From an uncultured Paracoccaceae bacterium (GTDB lineage: Bacteria; Pseudomonadota; Alphaproteobacteria; Rhodobacterales; Rhodobacteraceae): a stretch of DNA of 46,852 bases. Each line of letters begins with the position of its first letter. Within the stretch, counting starts at the first letter, position 1. The DNA is taken from assembly GCA_951812305.1 (NCBI GenBank), contig CATOSB010000014.1, positions 1-46,852 of the forward strand. Direction: 5' to 3'. The position numbers were made by a program, and so were the translations under genes. The notes beneath the pieces are model-generated. The model did no database searches, was not told the DNA's origin, and saw nothing but the letters and a program-made list of their open reading frames with translations. Below are positions 31,400 through 39,704 of this stretch, piece by piece.

Positions 31400-32589
31400 C
31401 TTACCACCCTTCAATTTAGCCAGACATCCCAGAGCTTGGGGATTTTGGCATAACCTGCGAGGCATCGTCGGATAGCACGAAGGCCTGTCTTGAAGAGAGA
31501 GCATAAGGACCTTCGGGCTTTTCGAATCCCCTTTTTTCGCCGCGTATTGCGACGTGGTGCTCTTCGTTTGCTCCGGTTGAAACAGCCCAGTACATGGCGA
31601 TTGCCAGCACCAAAATGAGGCGGGCCAATCGATCCGGCTTTTTGATCTGGCTTTGAGTAATTTCAAAGCCCCGGGTTTTGAAGTCGGAGAACATGGCTTC
31701 AATTCCCCAACGCATTCCATAATCGAGCACCTTGTACTCGGACGGTGCTGCATTCATGGCAATAATCCAAGGCTCTTTGTGCCCCTCTTCGTGAAGCACT
31801 CCAATGTTGCTAAAGACGCCCGTTCCGTAAAGCTCAGCGTTTACAAGCCCTTCGGGCATCAGTTGGGCAATTTCGCGCGTCATCATCTCGCCACCCTGAT
31901 GTTGCAGTGTGATATTTCCCTTCATGCGCAGCCGGTAGTCCCATCCAGCCTCCTGGCACCATGCGACCAATCGGGCGGTTCCATAAAACCGATCTCCCGC
32001 CAGCAACACACGCGCATCCGCCGGGAGCCATGGGCGGACTGCTTCCAAAAGCTCATGTTGCACGCGCCATCCAATCGGCCCTTTGGTCTGGCGTACACGC
32101 CAGGCGACCGGGAGGGCCCGATCCCGCATCCGCACCGATAACATCAAAACCTCATGCCCTTCGTTGAGCTTGCTTTGATCAAGGGCCACCACAATCGTTT
32201 CTCCGGCCTCACACTGGCGGCGGAAAATTTCACCAACATAGGCCTGCATGATCTCATCAGTATCGATGTGAGGATTGCCCAGAACCCGCGAAATGTATTG
32301 ATAGCGGTGGTCCACAGAGCCGATATCGCGGGGCAGAGCAGCCGCATTTTCCATCAGATTGACGCTGCGCGTGTTCAAAATCACGCTTGCTATGATGCAC
32401 AATCCCTCCCGGCGCGACTTGTGATACCCGAGCAAGCGGTCCTGAAAATCCGCCCCAACCTTCGAATAAAGCTCTGAAAAACAAACATTTCCCAACAAAC
32501 CAGCCTCCAATATCAGCAGTGGAGACTCCTTGAATCACACAGATCAGACAAACGTCAAATCAGATCCGGAAATTTTGAAGGGTGGTAAG
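31400..32589 (-). mobile_element. IS4-family element, copy 2, complete (1190 bp)
   Basis: Terminal inverted repeats CTTACCACCCTTCAA, 9-bp duplication, single transposase gene. It serves as the reference for recognising the left-end loss in the copy at 17329-18427. Confidence 0.94.
31416..32510 (-). CDS. tnp: IS4-family transposase, copy 2 (364 aa)
   Basis: Starts at TTG 32510 (M-E-A-G-L-L-G-N-V-C-F), with AAGGAG about 14 bases upstream and an in-frame stop before it, so no ATG start is available. DDE residues are in A-L-D-Q-S-K, A-G-D-R-F-Y-G and G-I-E-A-M-F-S-D-F-K. Intact and probably functional. Confidence 0.93.
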   Translation of the reverse strand: MEAGLLGNVCFSELYSKVGADFQDRLLGYHKSRREGLCIIASVILNTRSVNLMENAAALPRDIGSVDHRYQYISRVLGNPHIDTDEIMQAYVGEIFRRQCEAGETIVVALDQSKLNEGHEVLMLSVRMRDRALPVAWRVRQTKGPIGWRVQHELLEAVRPWLPADARVLLAGDRFYGTARLVAWCQEAGWDYRLRMKGNITLQHQGGEMMTREIAQLMPEGLVNAELYGTGVFSNIGVLHEEGHKEPWIIAMNAAPSEYKVLDYGMRWGIEAMFSDFKTRGFEITQSQIKKPDRLARLILVLAIAMYWAVSTGANEEHHVAIRGEKRGFEKPEGPYALSSRQAFVLSDDASQVMPKSPSSGMSG

Positions 32590-32647
32590 CTCAAGGGCAG
32601 AAACCAGTTGCCAAAAGTCATCGAAGGTATCAAATTCAACGACGGTG

Positions 32648-34247
32648 GTAACTCCCAAGCACCCTGTCCGATAGGGTTGCGGGGTTTTGTTCCGTCAGAG
32701 CCGTGCGATGATCTGAGGTGGTGACAGGGTCAGGATTTCCAGGATGTTGAACCGGTGTTTTCTGGCCGTCGAGATGACGGACCTGATGTCGGCGAAGACC
32801 CGCGCGCCCTCGAGGGTGCGGAAGGTGCCCGAGATTTTCATGCGCAGCTTCATCATGCGCAGGTCCTGTTCGGCCTGATTGTTTGTGAATGGGACCGCGA
32901 AGTCGGCGATGAATCGCAAAACGTCATCGCGGTAGTCACGCAGGCGGAGGAGCAGGTTGTGGCCTGGCCGCCTGGCTTTTCGGCCGCGGGTGCCGGGGCT
33001 TTTGGCCAGCGGGGGCTGGCGTTCGTGGAAGGCGAGCCCCTTGGCGAGGATCGCCATGTATCTGGTGACTATACCCTGGCGAACCAGTTCCGGGAGTTCG
33101 GTCTCGCCTTGATCCTGAGCCGCGCATCTGAGCTGATTGGCGCTATGAAGCACTGCGCTCATCTCCGTCGCCCAAGGCTCTTTTTCGATCTCTTCGATGG
33201 CCTTGAGTTCGCGCAAGTGATGCGCCCCGCAGAGGGCGTGGGCGTCCACTCCGCTCATATGGGCGTAGTAGGGTTTCCAGTGATCATGAATGATCGTCCC
33301 GCCGGTCAGGAAGGTTGGAACAGCACCGCGTTTGGCGCTGATGCGGTAATGGGTGAAGGCGGTATCGCAGATCGTGTGCAGCCAGTGCAGCTTGCCGGCA
33401 ACACGAAGTCCGGTCTCGTCCAGATGCCGAACGCCGCCTTCGGCAAGCCGGGCGAGAATGTGTTCAACCACGACACCCATCTTATTTGCCGCGCCGCGCG
33501 TCCAGTTGGTCACGCTGGCCGCGCACAAGCTGGTGGCCCCAAACAGGTCGCGCATAAGCTGGCAGACCCGATCCTCGGGTATCAGCTGCTGAACATTGCA
33601 ATAGACCGCCACTGCCCGCATGCGCGTGCCATATTGCACATGCGCGGCCACGCCATCGGGAAAGCCAGCCGTCGTCGTGGCTCGACAATGGTCGCAACAA
33701 TAAACCGCCGCCTGATGCTCGGTGACCTCCAGGCGTGGCGCAGGCAAGTCGAACACCTGACGCTTCTCGATCCCTTTCACCATCTCCGCCGTCAGGGCGC
33801 TCTGACAGGCGCTGCAATGCGTCGCCTCATGCCGTTCGACAAAGTCGGGTGTTGACGTCTGGCGCAGGGTGTCGCCCCGGTGGCCAACTTGGCCGCCACT
33901 TTTCTTTCCGGATTTGCCACGCAGGCTGCGCGGGGCTGGCTTCTTCAGGCCATCACTTGAAGGGGGCTTGCTGCTATTGCTGCTGTTCTTGGCCAACTGT
34001 CGGCGCAGGTCCGTGATCTCTTCCGCCATGCTCGCCAACGCAGCTTCAAGCTCAGCGATCCGACGCAGAGCCGTGGCGAGAAGTTGTTCAAGGGCGGCAA
34101 CCTGATCCATCCCACCACTGATTCAGAGAAATCAACCCGGCGCCACAGAATTCAGACAAGAAAGAAAAAAACACGCGCAAAATGGCAAATTCGACTCACC
34201 ATAAAACTGACAATAACACTCAAACGTGGGGGGTGCTTGGGAGTTAC
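32648..34247 (-). mobile_element. ISBst12-like IS66-family element, copy c (no matching target duplication)
   Basis: Both termini are intact, but the flanks differ: CGACGGTG before 32648 and AATTTTTA after 34247. On the left is the truncated IS256 copy 2, on the right a truncated replication-like gene. The two flanks were therefore brought together by recombination between IS copies or by an IS-linked deletion. Confidence 0.92.
32695..34110 (-). CDS. tnp: ISBst12-like IS66-family transposase, copy c
   Basis: 471 residues, same as the copy at 8052-9467. Catalytic residues and zinc-finger cysteines are intact. Confidence 0.95.
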   Translation of the reverse strand: MDQVAALEQLLATALRRIAELEAALASMAEEITDLRRQLAKNSSNSSKPPSSDGLKKPAPRSLRGKSGKKSGGQVGHRGDTLRQTSTPDFVERHEATHCSACQSALTAEMVKGIEKRQVFDLPAPRLEVTEHQAAVYCCDHCRATTTAGFPDGVAAHVQYGTRMRAVAVYCNVQQLIPEDRVCQLMRDLFGATSLCAASVTNWTRGAANKMGVVVEHILARLAEGGVRHLDETGLRVAGKLHWLHTICDTAFTHYRISAKRGAVPTFLTGGTIIHDHWKPYYAHMSGVDAHALCGAHHLRELKAIEEIEKEPWATEMSAVLHSANQLRCAAQDQGETELPELVRQGIVTRYMAILAKGLAFHERQPPLAKSPGTRGRKARRPGHNLLLRLRDYRDDVLRFIADFAVPFTNNQAEQDLRMMKLRMKISGTFRTLEGARVFADIRSVISTARKHRFNILEILTLSPPQIIARL

Positions 34248-34726
34248 AATTTTTAGACAATATTTTGGTTTTAATGTGCTCCGATGTCCAGAATAGGATA
34301 TGGAAATGCGGACATAGTACCCGACCCTGACTAACCCCATCTACCAAGAGACTTTTGTTCAGTTGCACATCTATCTCGCCCATACCTATGAAGTCAGGAC
34401 TTAGACGTCTCATCAGGGTTGCCACCTTCTTCTTGATTGCAGCCCAGTCAATTTGGGTTTCTCTGTCGCCTGTCACAAACTCTTCGAAGACAAGAGTTGC
34501 GTGGTACAGCTTCATTCCGTTGGGTTTGATCTCATGATTGTATTTATTCAATATCGCCTTGGAGAAGTATCTTTCCAACAGGTGTCTCACTCGCCGGTTA
34601 CAGGCAGGCATCCAATCAGGAGAGACGTAGCCGTCAATCAGATGGCGGAGGTAGGCCTGTAGGTTTGTGTTTCTATTAAACACCTTGGTGAGTTCAGCGC
34701 TACGAAAGACTGACTTGGCATAGTAT
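34248..34726 (-). pseudogene. HUH-type replication/relaxase-like protein, fragment 2 (3' end lost)
   Basis: Rejoins in phase with the 5' fragment at 36191-36272 after removal of IS256 (34727-36190): R-Y-Y-A-K-S-V-F-R-S. In the joined protein, residues about 96-107 read G-M-K-L-Y-H-A-T-L-V-F-E, and residues 163-171 read C-P-H-F-H-I-L-F-W. That is a His-hydrophobic-His box like motif 2 of rolling-circle Rep and related HUH endonucleases. The catalytic Tyr region is beyond the ISBst12-like cut at 34247 and lost. Family-level call only. Confidence 0.55.
34719..34726. repeat. 8-bp target-site duplication CATAGTAT (right copy 36191-36198)
   Basis: CATAGTAT flanks the GAGTTATGCCC / GAGATATGCCC termini of IS256 copy 3. 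It shows a single clean insertion into the replication-like gene. Confidence 0.92.
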
Positions 34727-35702
34727 GAGTTATGCCCGAAAGTTGGTGATGGCCTGAAGCGGGCGGCATATCATGGCGGTGCAATCGCGCCGTCAATCTC
34801 AATGAGAAAGGATATGCCACCATGGCCAAATCTACTATTGTACCATTCGAACTTCCATCGGAATTTTCACCTGATCCGCTGACCGAAGTGATCCAGTCGG
34901 GTGCGAAGGAGCTTCTGCGCACGGCGGTTCAAGCTGAAGTTTCCGCATTCATCGCCGAGTACGCGCATCTTTTGGACGAAGAAGGCCGCCAACGCCTTGT
35001 CCGTCACGGTTTCTTGCCGGAGCGCGAGATGATGACGGGGATCGGCACGGTTCCTGTACAGGTGCCGCGCGTTCGGGACCGCGGCAGCAATGAAGATGGA
35101 AGCAAGATCAAGTTCCGCTCGGCGCTGGTGCCGCCCTATTTGCGCAAGTCGAAGTCAGTGGAAGAGTTGCTCCCCTGGCTGTACCTGAAAGGTATCTCGA
35201 CAGGCGACTTCAGCGAAGCACTGGCAGCACTTCTTGGGCCGGATGCCGAGGGGCTGTCGTCTTCGACCATCACGCGTCTGAAGGCTGCGTGGTGGGAGGA
35301 ATATGAGACCTGGCGCAAGCGCGATCTCACTGGCAAGCGCTATGTCTACATCTGGGCGGACGGGGTTTACTTCACGCCGCGTCTGGACGGGGATCGTCAA
35401 TGTATGTTGGTCATTATAGGCGCAGATGAGTATGGTCAGAAGGATGTTTTGGCGATTATGGACGGGTTCCGAGAGAATGCCGACAGTTGGCGCGACCTGT
35501 TGAAGGGGCTAAAGAAACGTGGTCTGGCGGTGCCCCCGGAACTGGCCATCGGCGACGGCGCACTTGGGTTTTGGACCGCTCTGCGCGATGTCTTCCCCGA
35601 GACGCGCGAACAGCGATGCTGGGTCCACAAAACAGCCAACGTGTTGGGCGCGATGCCAAAATCTTTACACGAAAAGGCCAAGTCCGATCTTCAGGACATC
35701 TG

Positions 35703-35741
35703 CCCTCTCGGTGAATGCATGCATTCACCTGTCAGGTAACA
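35703..35741. repeat. Short palindromic insertion 1 in IS256 copy 3
   Basis: About 39 bp beginning CCCTCTCGG and carrying a perfect 20-base palindrome, GGTGAATGCATGCATTCACC, followed by TGTCAGG. It is absent from the expected IS256 reading frame (D-I-W-M-A-E-T in relatives). Exact borders are uncertain by a few bases. Confidence 0.65.
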
Positions 35742-36009
35742 GATGGCCGAGACCAGGAAGGAGGCGAACGCGGCTTTCGATCTTTTCGTGGAAACCTACG
35801 GCGTGAAATACGAGAAGGCCGTCGCCAAGTTGGTGAAAGACCGCAGTGAATTGTTGGCTTTCTATGACTTCCCTGCCGAACACTGGAAGCACATCCGAAC
35901 CACGAACCCAATTGAAAGCGTTTTTGCCACTGTCAGGAACCGCACCCGGAAAACCAAGGGCTGCCTGAACCGCAAAACCGCCCTCGCTATGGTGTACAGG
36001 CTGATGATC

Positions 36010-36053
36010 CTTCTCGGGACATTGCTGCGCAATACCCTGTCAGACAATGGTCA
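36010..36053. repeat. Short hairpin-bearing insertion 2 in IS256 copy 3
   Basis: About 40-44 extra bases beginning CTTCTCGG, with an imperfect palindrome ATTGC-TGC-GCAAT in the middle and then CCCTGTCAG. The edges (C-TCTCGG on the left, CCTGTCAG on the right) resemble insertion 1. Confidence 0.5.
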
Positions 36054-36190
36054 GCCAAGAAAAAGTGGCGGAAGATCTCCGGACCAAACCGTCTACCCGA
36101 AGTCATTCAGGGGGTTGAATTCAAGGACGGCATCAAGCAAGTTCAAATCGCCGCCTGATGAAGGCCGTCACCAACTTTTGGGCATATCTC

Positions 36191-36272
36191 CATAGTATCT
36201 GCCATCCGCCCTCCTGCGGTTGAATAGTTTGGTGATCGTATCCTCATCGAATTTGTGGTTCATCTTTTTCAT
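36191..36272 (-). pseudogene. HUH-type replication/relaxase-like protein, fragment 1 (5' end)
   Basis: ATG 36272 (M-K-K-M-N-H-K-F-D-E-D-T-I-T-K-L-F), with AGAAAG about nine bases upstream. 27 codons precede the IS256 insertion. The downstream half is at 34248-34726. The start region lies next to direct repeats at 36346-36380. Confidence 0.6.
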
Positions 36273-36345
36273 TATCGTAACTTTCTATGAAATTATTGCT
36301 GAAAAACATGTGTGCTTGTTCACTTCGTAAGTGGCTTAAGCAGTG

Positions 36346-36380
36346 TGTTTAATGTGCTTACAGCTTGTTTAATGTGCTTT
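36346..36380. repeat. Direct repeats TGTTTAATGTGCTT upstream of the replication-like gene
   Basis: TGTTTAATGTGCTT occurs at 36346 and again at 36366, 20 bases apart (about two helical turns), in an AT-rich region 70-110 bases upstream of the replication-like gene. Could be regulator-binding sites or iteron-like origin repeats. Confidence 0.5.
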
Positions 36381-36443
36381 AGGGTCAAAATGATTAAATT
36401 GAATTGCATTTATACCCGTGCGCCTGAATTGGCCTGATGTTTT

Positions 36444-37188
36444 CCGGGTTAGAGTCCCCGATAGGGGATCTGTAAACCCCACGGCTTTAGCCGGACGGGA
36501 TCGCGGCATTTGCGTTAAGATGCCTGATTATGGATTCGTACAAGCGTGGCAGCCATACGGTTTGGGACTGCAAATACCACTTGGTGTGGGTGACGAAGTA
36601 CCGCTACCAGGTGTTGGGCGGCGATGTCGGCAACCGCTGCCGTGAGTTGCTGCGCGAGACGGCGCGGGCGCATGGGATGGTTGTGCATGCCGGATCAATC
36701 AACCGTGACCACGAGCATATGCCGGTGTCGACCCCGCCGAACCTGTCGGTCAGCCGTGCGGAGCAATATCTGAAAGGGCGCAGTTCGCACAAGCTGCTGA
36801 GCGAGTTCGGGATATTGCGCAAAAGATATTGGGGGCAACACCTGTGGGCCCGCGGTTACCGGGTTGCCAGCAGCGGCAACGTGACAGACGAGGTGTGGTT
36901 GGAATACATCAAGAACCAGACGCCACCCGAGCCCGATGATGATTTTAATCCAGCGGGAACTCCCCGCGTGTAAGCGCGGGGATGATAGCCCTTCCATTGT
37001 CTTCGGGCTATCGTCTGCAGAATGCGGCTGCGAAAATCGTCCCACAGCGTTTACAAAGGATTTTTTGTGTCCACCGTTGGGGTCGACGAGCAAACGATAC
37101 GGAATTACGTCCGATGGCAGGGCCGAGAAGATAATGGACAAGCGGAGCTTGACCTTTGAAAGAACCACGGGTGTAAGCCCGTGGGTAT
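36444..37188 (+). mobile_element. IS200/IS605-family element nested in IS630 (limits approximate)
   Basis: Contains an IS200-type TnpA. Subterminal hairpins typical of this family are present: CCCCGCG-TGTAA-GCGCGGGG just after the gene (36962-36982) and CCACGGG-TGTAA-GCCCGTGG at 37165-37184. IS200 elements have no inverted repeats or duplications, so the limits are set by where IS630 sequence resumes. Between the two hairpins (36990-37160) a short frame (T-V-G-V-D-E-Q-T-I-R-N-Y) might be the tail of a lost TnpB-like gene; weak. Confidence 0.65.
36530..36973 (+). CDS. tnpA: IS200/IS605-family TnpA (HUH-Y1 transposase)
   Basis: 147 residues. Y1 transposase that moves single-stranded DNA. The HUH pair is H61-E-H63 (D-H-E-H-M-P-V). 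The conserved Q-Y-L-K-G-R-S-S-H-K-L block is present, and the catalytic Tyr fits Y126 in G-N-V-T-D-E-V-W-L-E-Y-I. Usual length for the family. The Pro in H-M-P-V replaces the common Leu; effect unknown. Confidence 0.9.
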   Translation: MDSYKRGSHTVWDCKYHLVWVTKYRYQVLGGDVGNRCRELLRETARAHGMVVHAGSINRDHEHMPVSTPPNLSVSRAEQYLKGRSSHKLLSEFGILRKRYWGQHLWARGYRVASSGNVTDEVWLEYIKNQTPPEPDDDFNPAGTPRV

Positions 37189-38256
37189 CTATATCACTTT
37201 GTATTCCTTGAGCGATACAACGCGGAAGTTGTCGGTGACGGTGTCGCGGAACTCAGGCCATTTTTCTGGCAGTGTCGTACGGAAGAAGTTGAAAATAGCC
37301 TCTGTGAACTGGTTGAACGTTGCATAGTGGCGATTGTGTGTGACCCAATCGTGCATGACGCCCCAAAGGCGCTCGATTGGGTTGAGATGCGGGGCATATG
37401 CTGGCAGGAAATGCAACTTCACCCGGCGTTCCGGGCTGTTGAGCCATGGCTGAAGTATCCTGGCATGATGATAGCGGGCATTGTCGACAAAGACATGGAT
37501 GGTCGTCATGGTTGGGTTGTTGCGCTCCAACTTTTCCAGCATTTGTTGGGTTGTCCGGGCATTGATCTTTTCGCCTTCTACAAAGGTGAACTGGAAGGTC
37601 TCAAGGTCAAGCGCTCCCTGAATATTGAGCCGTTTGCGCCCGGATGTCGCCTTCAGGGCCGTCTTTTGTCCCTTTGGGAACCAGCCATGGGCGGGGCGGC
37701 TCTGATGCTCGGGGTGAACAGCGTCCGAAAAGACAACCATCTCATCTGCGGCCAACCCGTTCATCATGGCCTCATATTGGGCAATAAACGCAGCCTGTTT
37801 GGCTTCATCGGCCTGTGCAGGCAGCAATTGTGGTTTCCTATACACAAACCCCAGGCGGCGCATCAGCCTGGCGGCTCCCGAGGGGCTGTAGCTCCGGTCG
37901 CACCCGGCCAGAACATAGGCACAGACCTCATCTACGTTCTGTGCCGGATGTTCGGTGAAATGCGCTTTCAAAGCCCGTTCCTGCTCCACCGATAGATGCC
38001 CCTGTCGCTGGCTGTAGCCCTTCAAGCCAAAAAATGACCACCCCGCTCCGGCAAACGCGAACTGCCATTCCGTCAGAACCGTTGGACCGATATCCAAAAT
38101 CCGGCAAACCGTTCCGGCGTCTTCTCCTGTGTCCAGAAGAAGAAACGCACGCGCACGTTTCCAAACAAGGGCCTCAACTTTGCGGCGGCGGCAAAGCGCT
38201 TCAAGCGCTATGCGCTGCTCGTCGGATAAGGTGACTGTTTTGTCTCGCTTGCTCAT
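37189..38256 (-). CDS. tnp: IS630-family transposase, copy 2
   Basis: 355 residues from ATG 38256 (M-S-K-R-D-K-T-V-T-L-S); the frame extends upstream without a better start. N-terminal HTH pair (V-C-R-I-L-D-I-G-P-T-V-L), then the catalytic DDE: F-S-D-A-V-H-P-E-H, F-V-D-N-A-R-Y-H-H-A and L-N-P-I-E-R-L-W. Single uninterrupted frame, unlike the frameshifted IS630 at 10813. The nested IS200 begins right at its stop codon but leaves the coding part whole. Confidence 0.92.
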   Translation of the reverse strand: MSKRDKTVTLSDEQRIALEALCRRRKVEALVWKRARAFLLLDTGEDAGTVCRILDIGPTVLTEWQFAFAGAGWSFFGLKGYSQRQGHLSVEQERALKAHFTEHPAQNVDEVCAYVLAGCDRSYSPSGAARLMRRLGFVYRKPQLLPAQADEAKQAAFIAQYEAMMNGLAADEMVVFSDAVHPEHQSRPAHGWFPKGQKTALKATSGRKRLNIQGALDLETFQFTFVEGEKINARTTQQMLEKLERNNPTMTTIHVFVDNARYHHARILQPWLNSPERRVKLHFLPAYAPHLNPIERLWGVMHDWVTHNRHYATFNQFTEAIFNFFRTTLPEKWPEFRDTVTDNFRVVSLKEYKVI

Positions 38257-38354
38257 ACCCTCAAAATAGAAACCTCCGTGCCTGTGACCATGCGGCAAAG
38301 TGATTCACAGGCATCAAAATCATCAGGCCAATTCAGGCGCAGGAGTGTAACTAA

Positions 38355-38642
38355 CTAAGTGTCACATTCTTCGATCATCCCTTTAGGGTTTTCTCCGGTG
38401 AAATAAACCACCGCTGTTTCTTCGTATTCAAGGACATCAGAAATCTTGTACTTGATGCTGCGGCCAAAGCGACGAAAGCGTAGCGATGATCCTCGCGCTC
38501 TTTCAAGGCGCAGCCATTGGACTGAAACACCAAGTCGGTTAGCAACTTGGCCTTCTGTCCAGTACGCCAATGCCGCATTGGTTGGCTTCATAGCTTTGTT
38601 TGGGTTATTCTCAGCTTTGATAGACATTATATTCACTTCCAT
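38355..38642 (-). CDS. Excisionase/AlpA-like helix-turn-helix protein
   Basis: 95 residues from ATG 38642 (GAGGAA nine bases upstream); ATG 38627 is an alternative. A MerR-like/HTH_17 domain at about 27-75: W-T-E-G-Q-V-A-N-R-L-G-V-S-V-Q-W-L-R, then R-F-R-R-F-G-R-S-I-K-Y-K-I-S-D-V-L-E-Y. Such small proteins serve as excisionases or regulators in prophages, ICEs and satellites. It sits upstream of, and on the same strand as, the HUH replication-like gene (now split off by IS630). Confidence 0.8.
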   Translation of the reverse strand: MEVNIMSIKAENNPNKAMKPTNAALAYWTEGQVANRLGVSVQWLRLERARGSSLRFRRFGRSIKYKISDVLEYEETAVVYFTGENPKGMIEECDT

Positions 38643-38788
38643 TTGACTAGTTCCTCATAGTGAGGACCTTCCATGACAAAATTTTCCTACATGATAACAA
38701 TTTTTTAAAGTAATTTTGGCACTCGCCTTTAAGCTATTTGGACTGTTCCGGAAGCAGCCAAATCGTCGAAACTGTGCAGAAATCGCAT

Positions 38789-38819
38789 CTTTTAAAAGAT
38801 AATAGATTTTAAAAGATAA
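38789..38819. repeat. Tandem operator-like repeats TTTTAAAAGATAA
   Basis: TTTTAAAAGATAA occurs twice with 17-base periodicity in the intergenic region between the divergent HTH gene (38642, minus) and the orphan gene (38866, plus). The first copy includes the palindrome TCTTTTAAAAGA. A plausible binding site for the HTH protein or another repressor; the region is strongly AT-rich. Confidence 0.5.
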
Positions 38820-38865
38820 CACTTTTGCGTATTAATGGGAACTTCATGGTCACTGGAGCGAATCA

Positions 38866-39585
38866 ATGAACCGAAAGAGCACTAGAAAAAAGAAGGTAGC
38901 GCGACATGGCTCAAAGAAGGCAAAAGGCATTGTAAGGCCACCTCGCTACAAATCACCCTCGAAGGGATATTCGGTACAAAAGGCGATTGCAAAGCTTGTA
39001 CACTTTAATCAAGATGGCATGTGGATAAACTCAACTCTGATCCGAGGCTTTGTCACAGATAAGCCCCTCAGGGAGGCTTGTGAGGACGCAAAACGCCTTT
39101 ATTCCATCAAATCTAGGACAGAACCACACCCACCGTTCAGCCAGAAAGCCAGCATCCTGAAACGTGCTATTTATCAAATCGGGTGGATTGCTCTTGAATT
39201 TGGACAAACAGAGCGCCTCAAGGAGATGGCAGAAAAGTTAAACTCTCCCGATAATCGTAATACACCAGACGCACGGAGGATACCTCGCAACGCACCTTCG
39301 CATGAGGAAAACCCATTCTACTATGCGTTCTACATTGCTTTCGGAAATGAGCCTCAGATCACAAGGCATGAGAGGTCCAAGGCGAGTCGACAACTTGTCT
39401 ACGCATATCGTCACAAAGTGCCGCCTCACTTCTTAATCGGGTTTATTTATCAAACGGGTGGAAGCAAGATCATTGATGCATGTCTGAATGACGAAAACAC
39501 TAATGACAAACCCCAGCTTACTAAGGTACTTGAGCCATGGCGAGAGTGGGAAGAAGACAAGACGAAATATTGGCCTAGCAAGTAG
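38866..39585 (+). CDS. Unknown protein of the tRNA-Lys-linked accessory segment
   Basis: 239 residues. The N-terminal 40 residues are very basic (R-K-S-T-R-K-K-K-V-A-R-H-G-S-K-K-A-K), suggesting nucleic-acid contact. The remainder is mixed alpha/beta without recognised motifs and includes the aromatic stretch H-E-E-N-P-F-Y-Y-A-F-Y-I-A-F. No signal peptide or membrane segment. AT-richer than the core genes to the right, consistent with acquisition. It lies divergent from the excisionase-like gene and 120 bp from the 3' end of tRNA-Lys. Function unknown. Confidence 0.7.
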   Translation: MNRKSTRKKKVARHGSKKAKGIVRPPRYKSPSKGYSVQKAIAKLVHFNQDGMWINSTLIRGFVTDKPLREACEDAKRLYSIKSRTEPHPPFSQKASILKRAIYQIGWIALEFGQTERLKEMAEKLNSPDNRNTPDARRIPRNAPSHEENPFYYAFYIAFGNEPQITRHERSKASRQLVYAYRHKVPPHFLIGFIYQTGGSKIIDACLNDENTNDKPQLTKVLEPWREWEEDKTKYWPSK

Positions 39586-39704
39586 GTTTCTGAAAATCCA
39601 CTGAGCTCAATAGATAACTACCGTTTTCTACGCGATGTGGTTGTTGGGTGGTTGCTATCTGCAAACTGTTCCCAACGCAAAATCAACTAACTCTTTGATT
39701 TCAG

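Larger units (their letters stand above)
30137..32647 (+). mobile_element. IS256-family element, copy 2, broken (left limit approximate)
   Basis: Contains an IS256 transposase with an internal stop. A complete IS4 is inserted near its 3' end (31400-32589). It is then cut at 32647 by ISBst12-like copy c, before its right terminus. No flanking duplication can be shown because the right end is lost. Confidence 0.8.
30215..32647 (+). pseudogene. tnp: IS256-family transposase, copy 2 (amber codon, IS4 insertion, truncated end)
   Basis: ATG 30215 with AAGGAG upstream. The frame runs to an in-phase TAG at 30686-30688 (L-T-A-G-stop-Q-A-H-Y-D-T-W), continues in the same phase to W-L-R-L-K-G, and resumes after IS4 as R-N-Q-L-P-K-V-I-E-G-I-K-F-N-D-G before ISBst12-like copy c. 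The mutator motifs W-A-D-G, G-D-G-A-M-G-F and N-P-I-E-S are readable. At least three inactivating events, so this is an old copy. Confidence 0.88.
34822..36158 (+). pseudogene. tnp: IS256-family transposase, copy 3, interrupted by two short insertions
   Basis: The frame is open from ATG 34822 through W-A-D-G-V-Y and I-G-D-G-A-L-G-F-W to D-L-Q-D-I. Then about 39 extra bases (near 35703-35741) bring a TAA in frame. The frame resumes M-A-E-T-R-K-E-A-N to the N-P-I-E-S Glu motif and Y-R-L-M-I. A second insert (near 36010-36053) shifts the frame, and the true end K-K-W-R-K-I-S-G-P-N-R-L-P-E-V-I-Q-G is in another phase, stopping at 36158. Inactive. Confidence 0.9.
34727..36190 (+). mobile_element. 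IS256-family element, copy 3 (1464 bp)
   Basis: Terminal repeats GAGTTATGCCCGAAAGTTGG and the near-identical inverted right end, with 8-bp duplications. The transposase inside is broken by two short hairpin-bearing insertions. Confidence 0.93.
36415..38347 (-). mobile_element. IS630-family element, copy 2, with a nested IS200 near its 3' end
   Basis: Terminal inverted repeats GCGCCTGAATTGGCCTGATG at 36420 (plus) and 38321-38340 (minus). TA dinucleotides flank both ends (36413-36414, 38348-38349), as expected for IS630. The transposase is on the minus strand. The IS200 element occupies roughly 36444-37188, inside the 3' terminal region. The stop codon of the upstream HTH gene is only about eight bases outside the right end. 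Confidence 0.75.
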
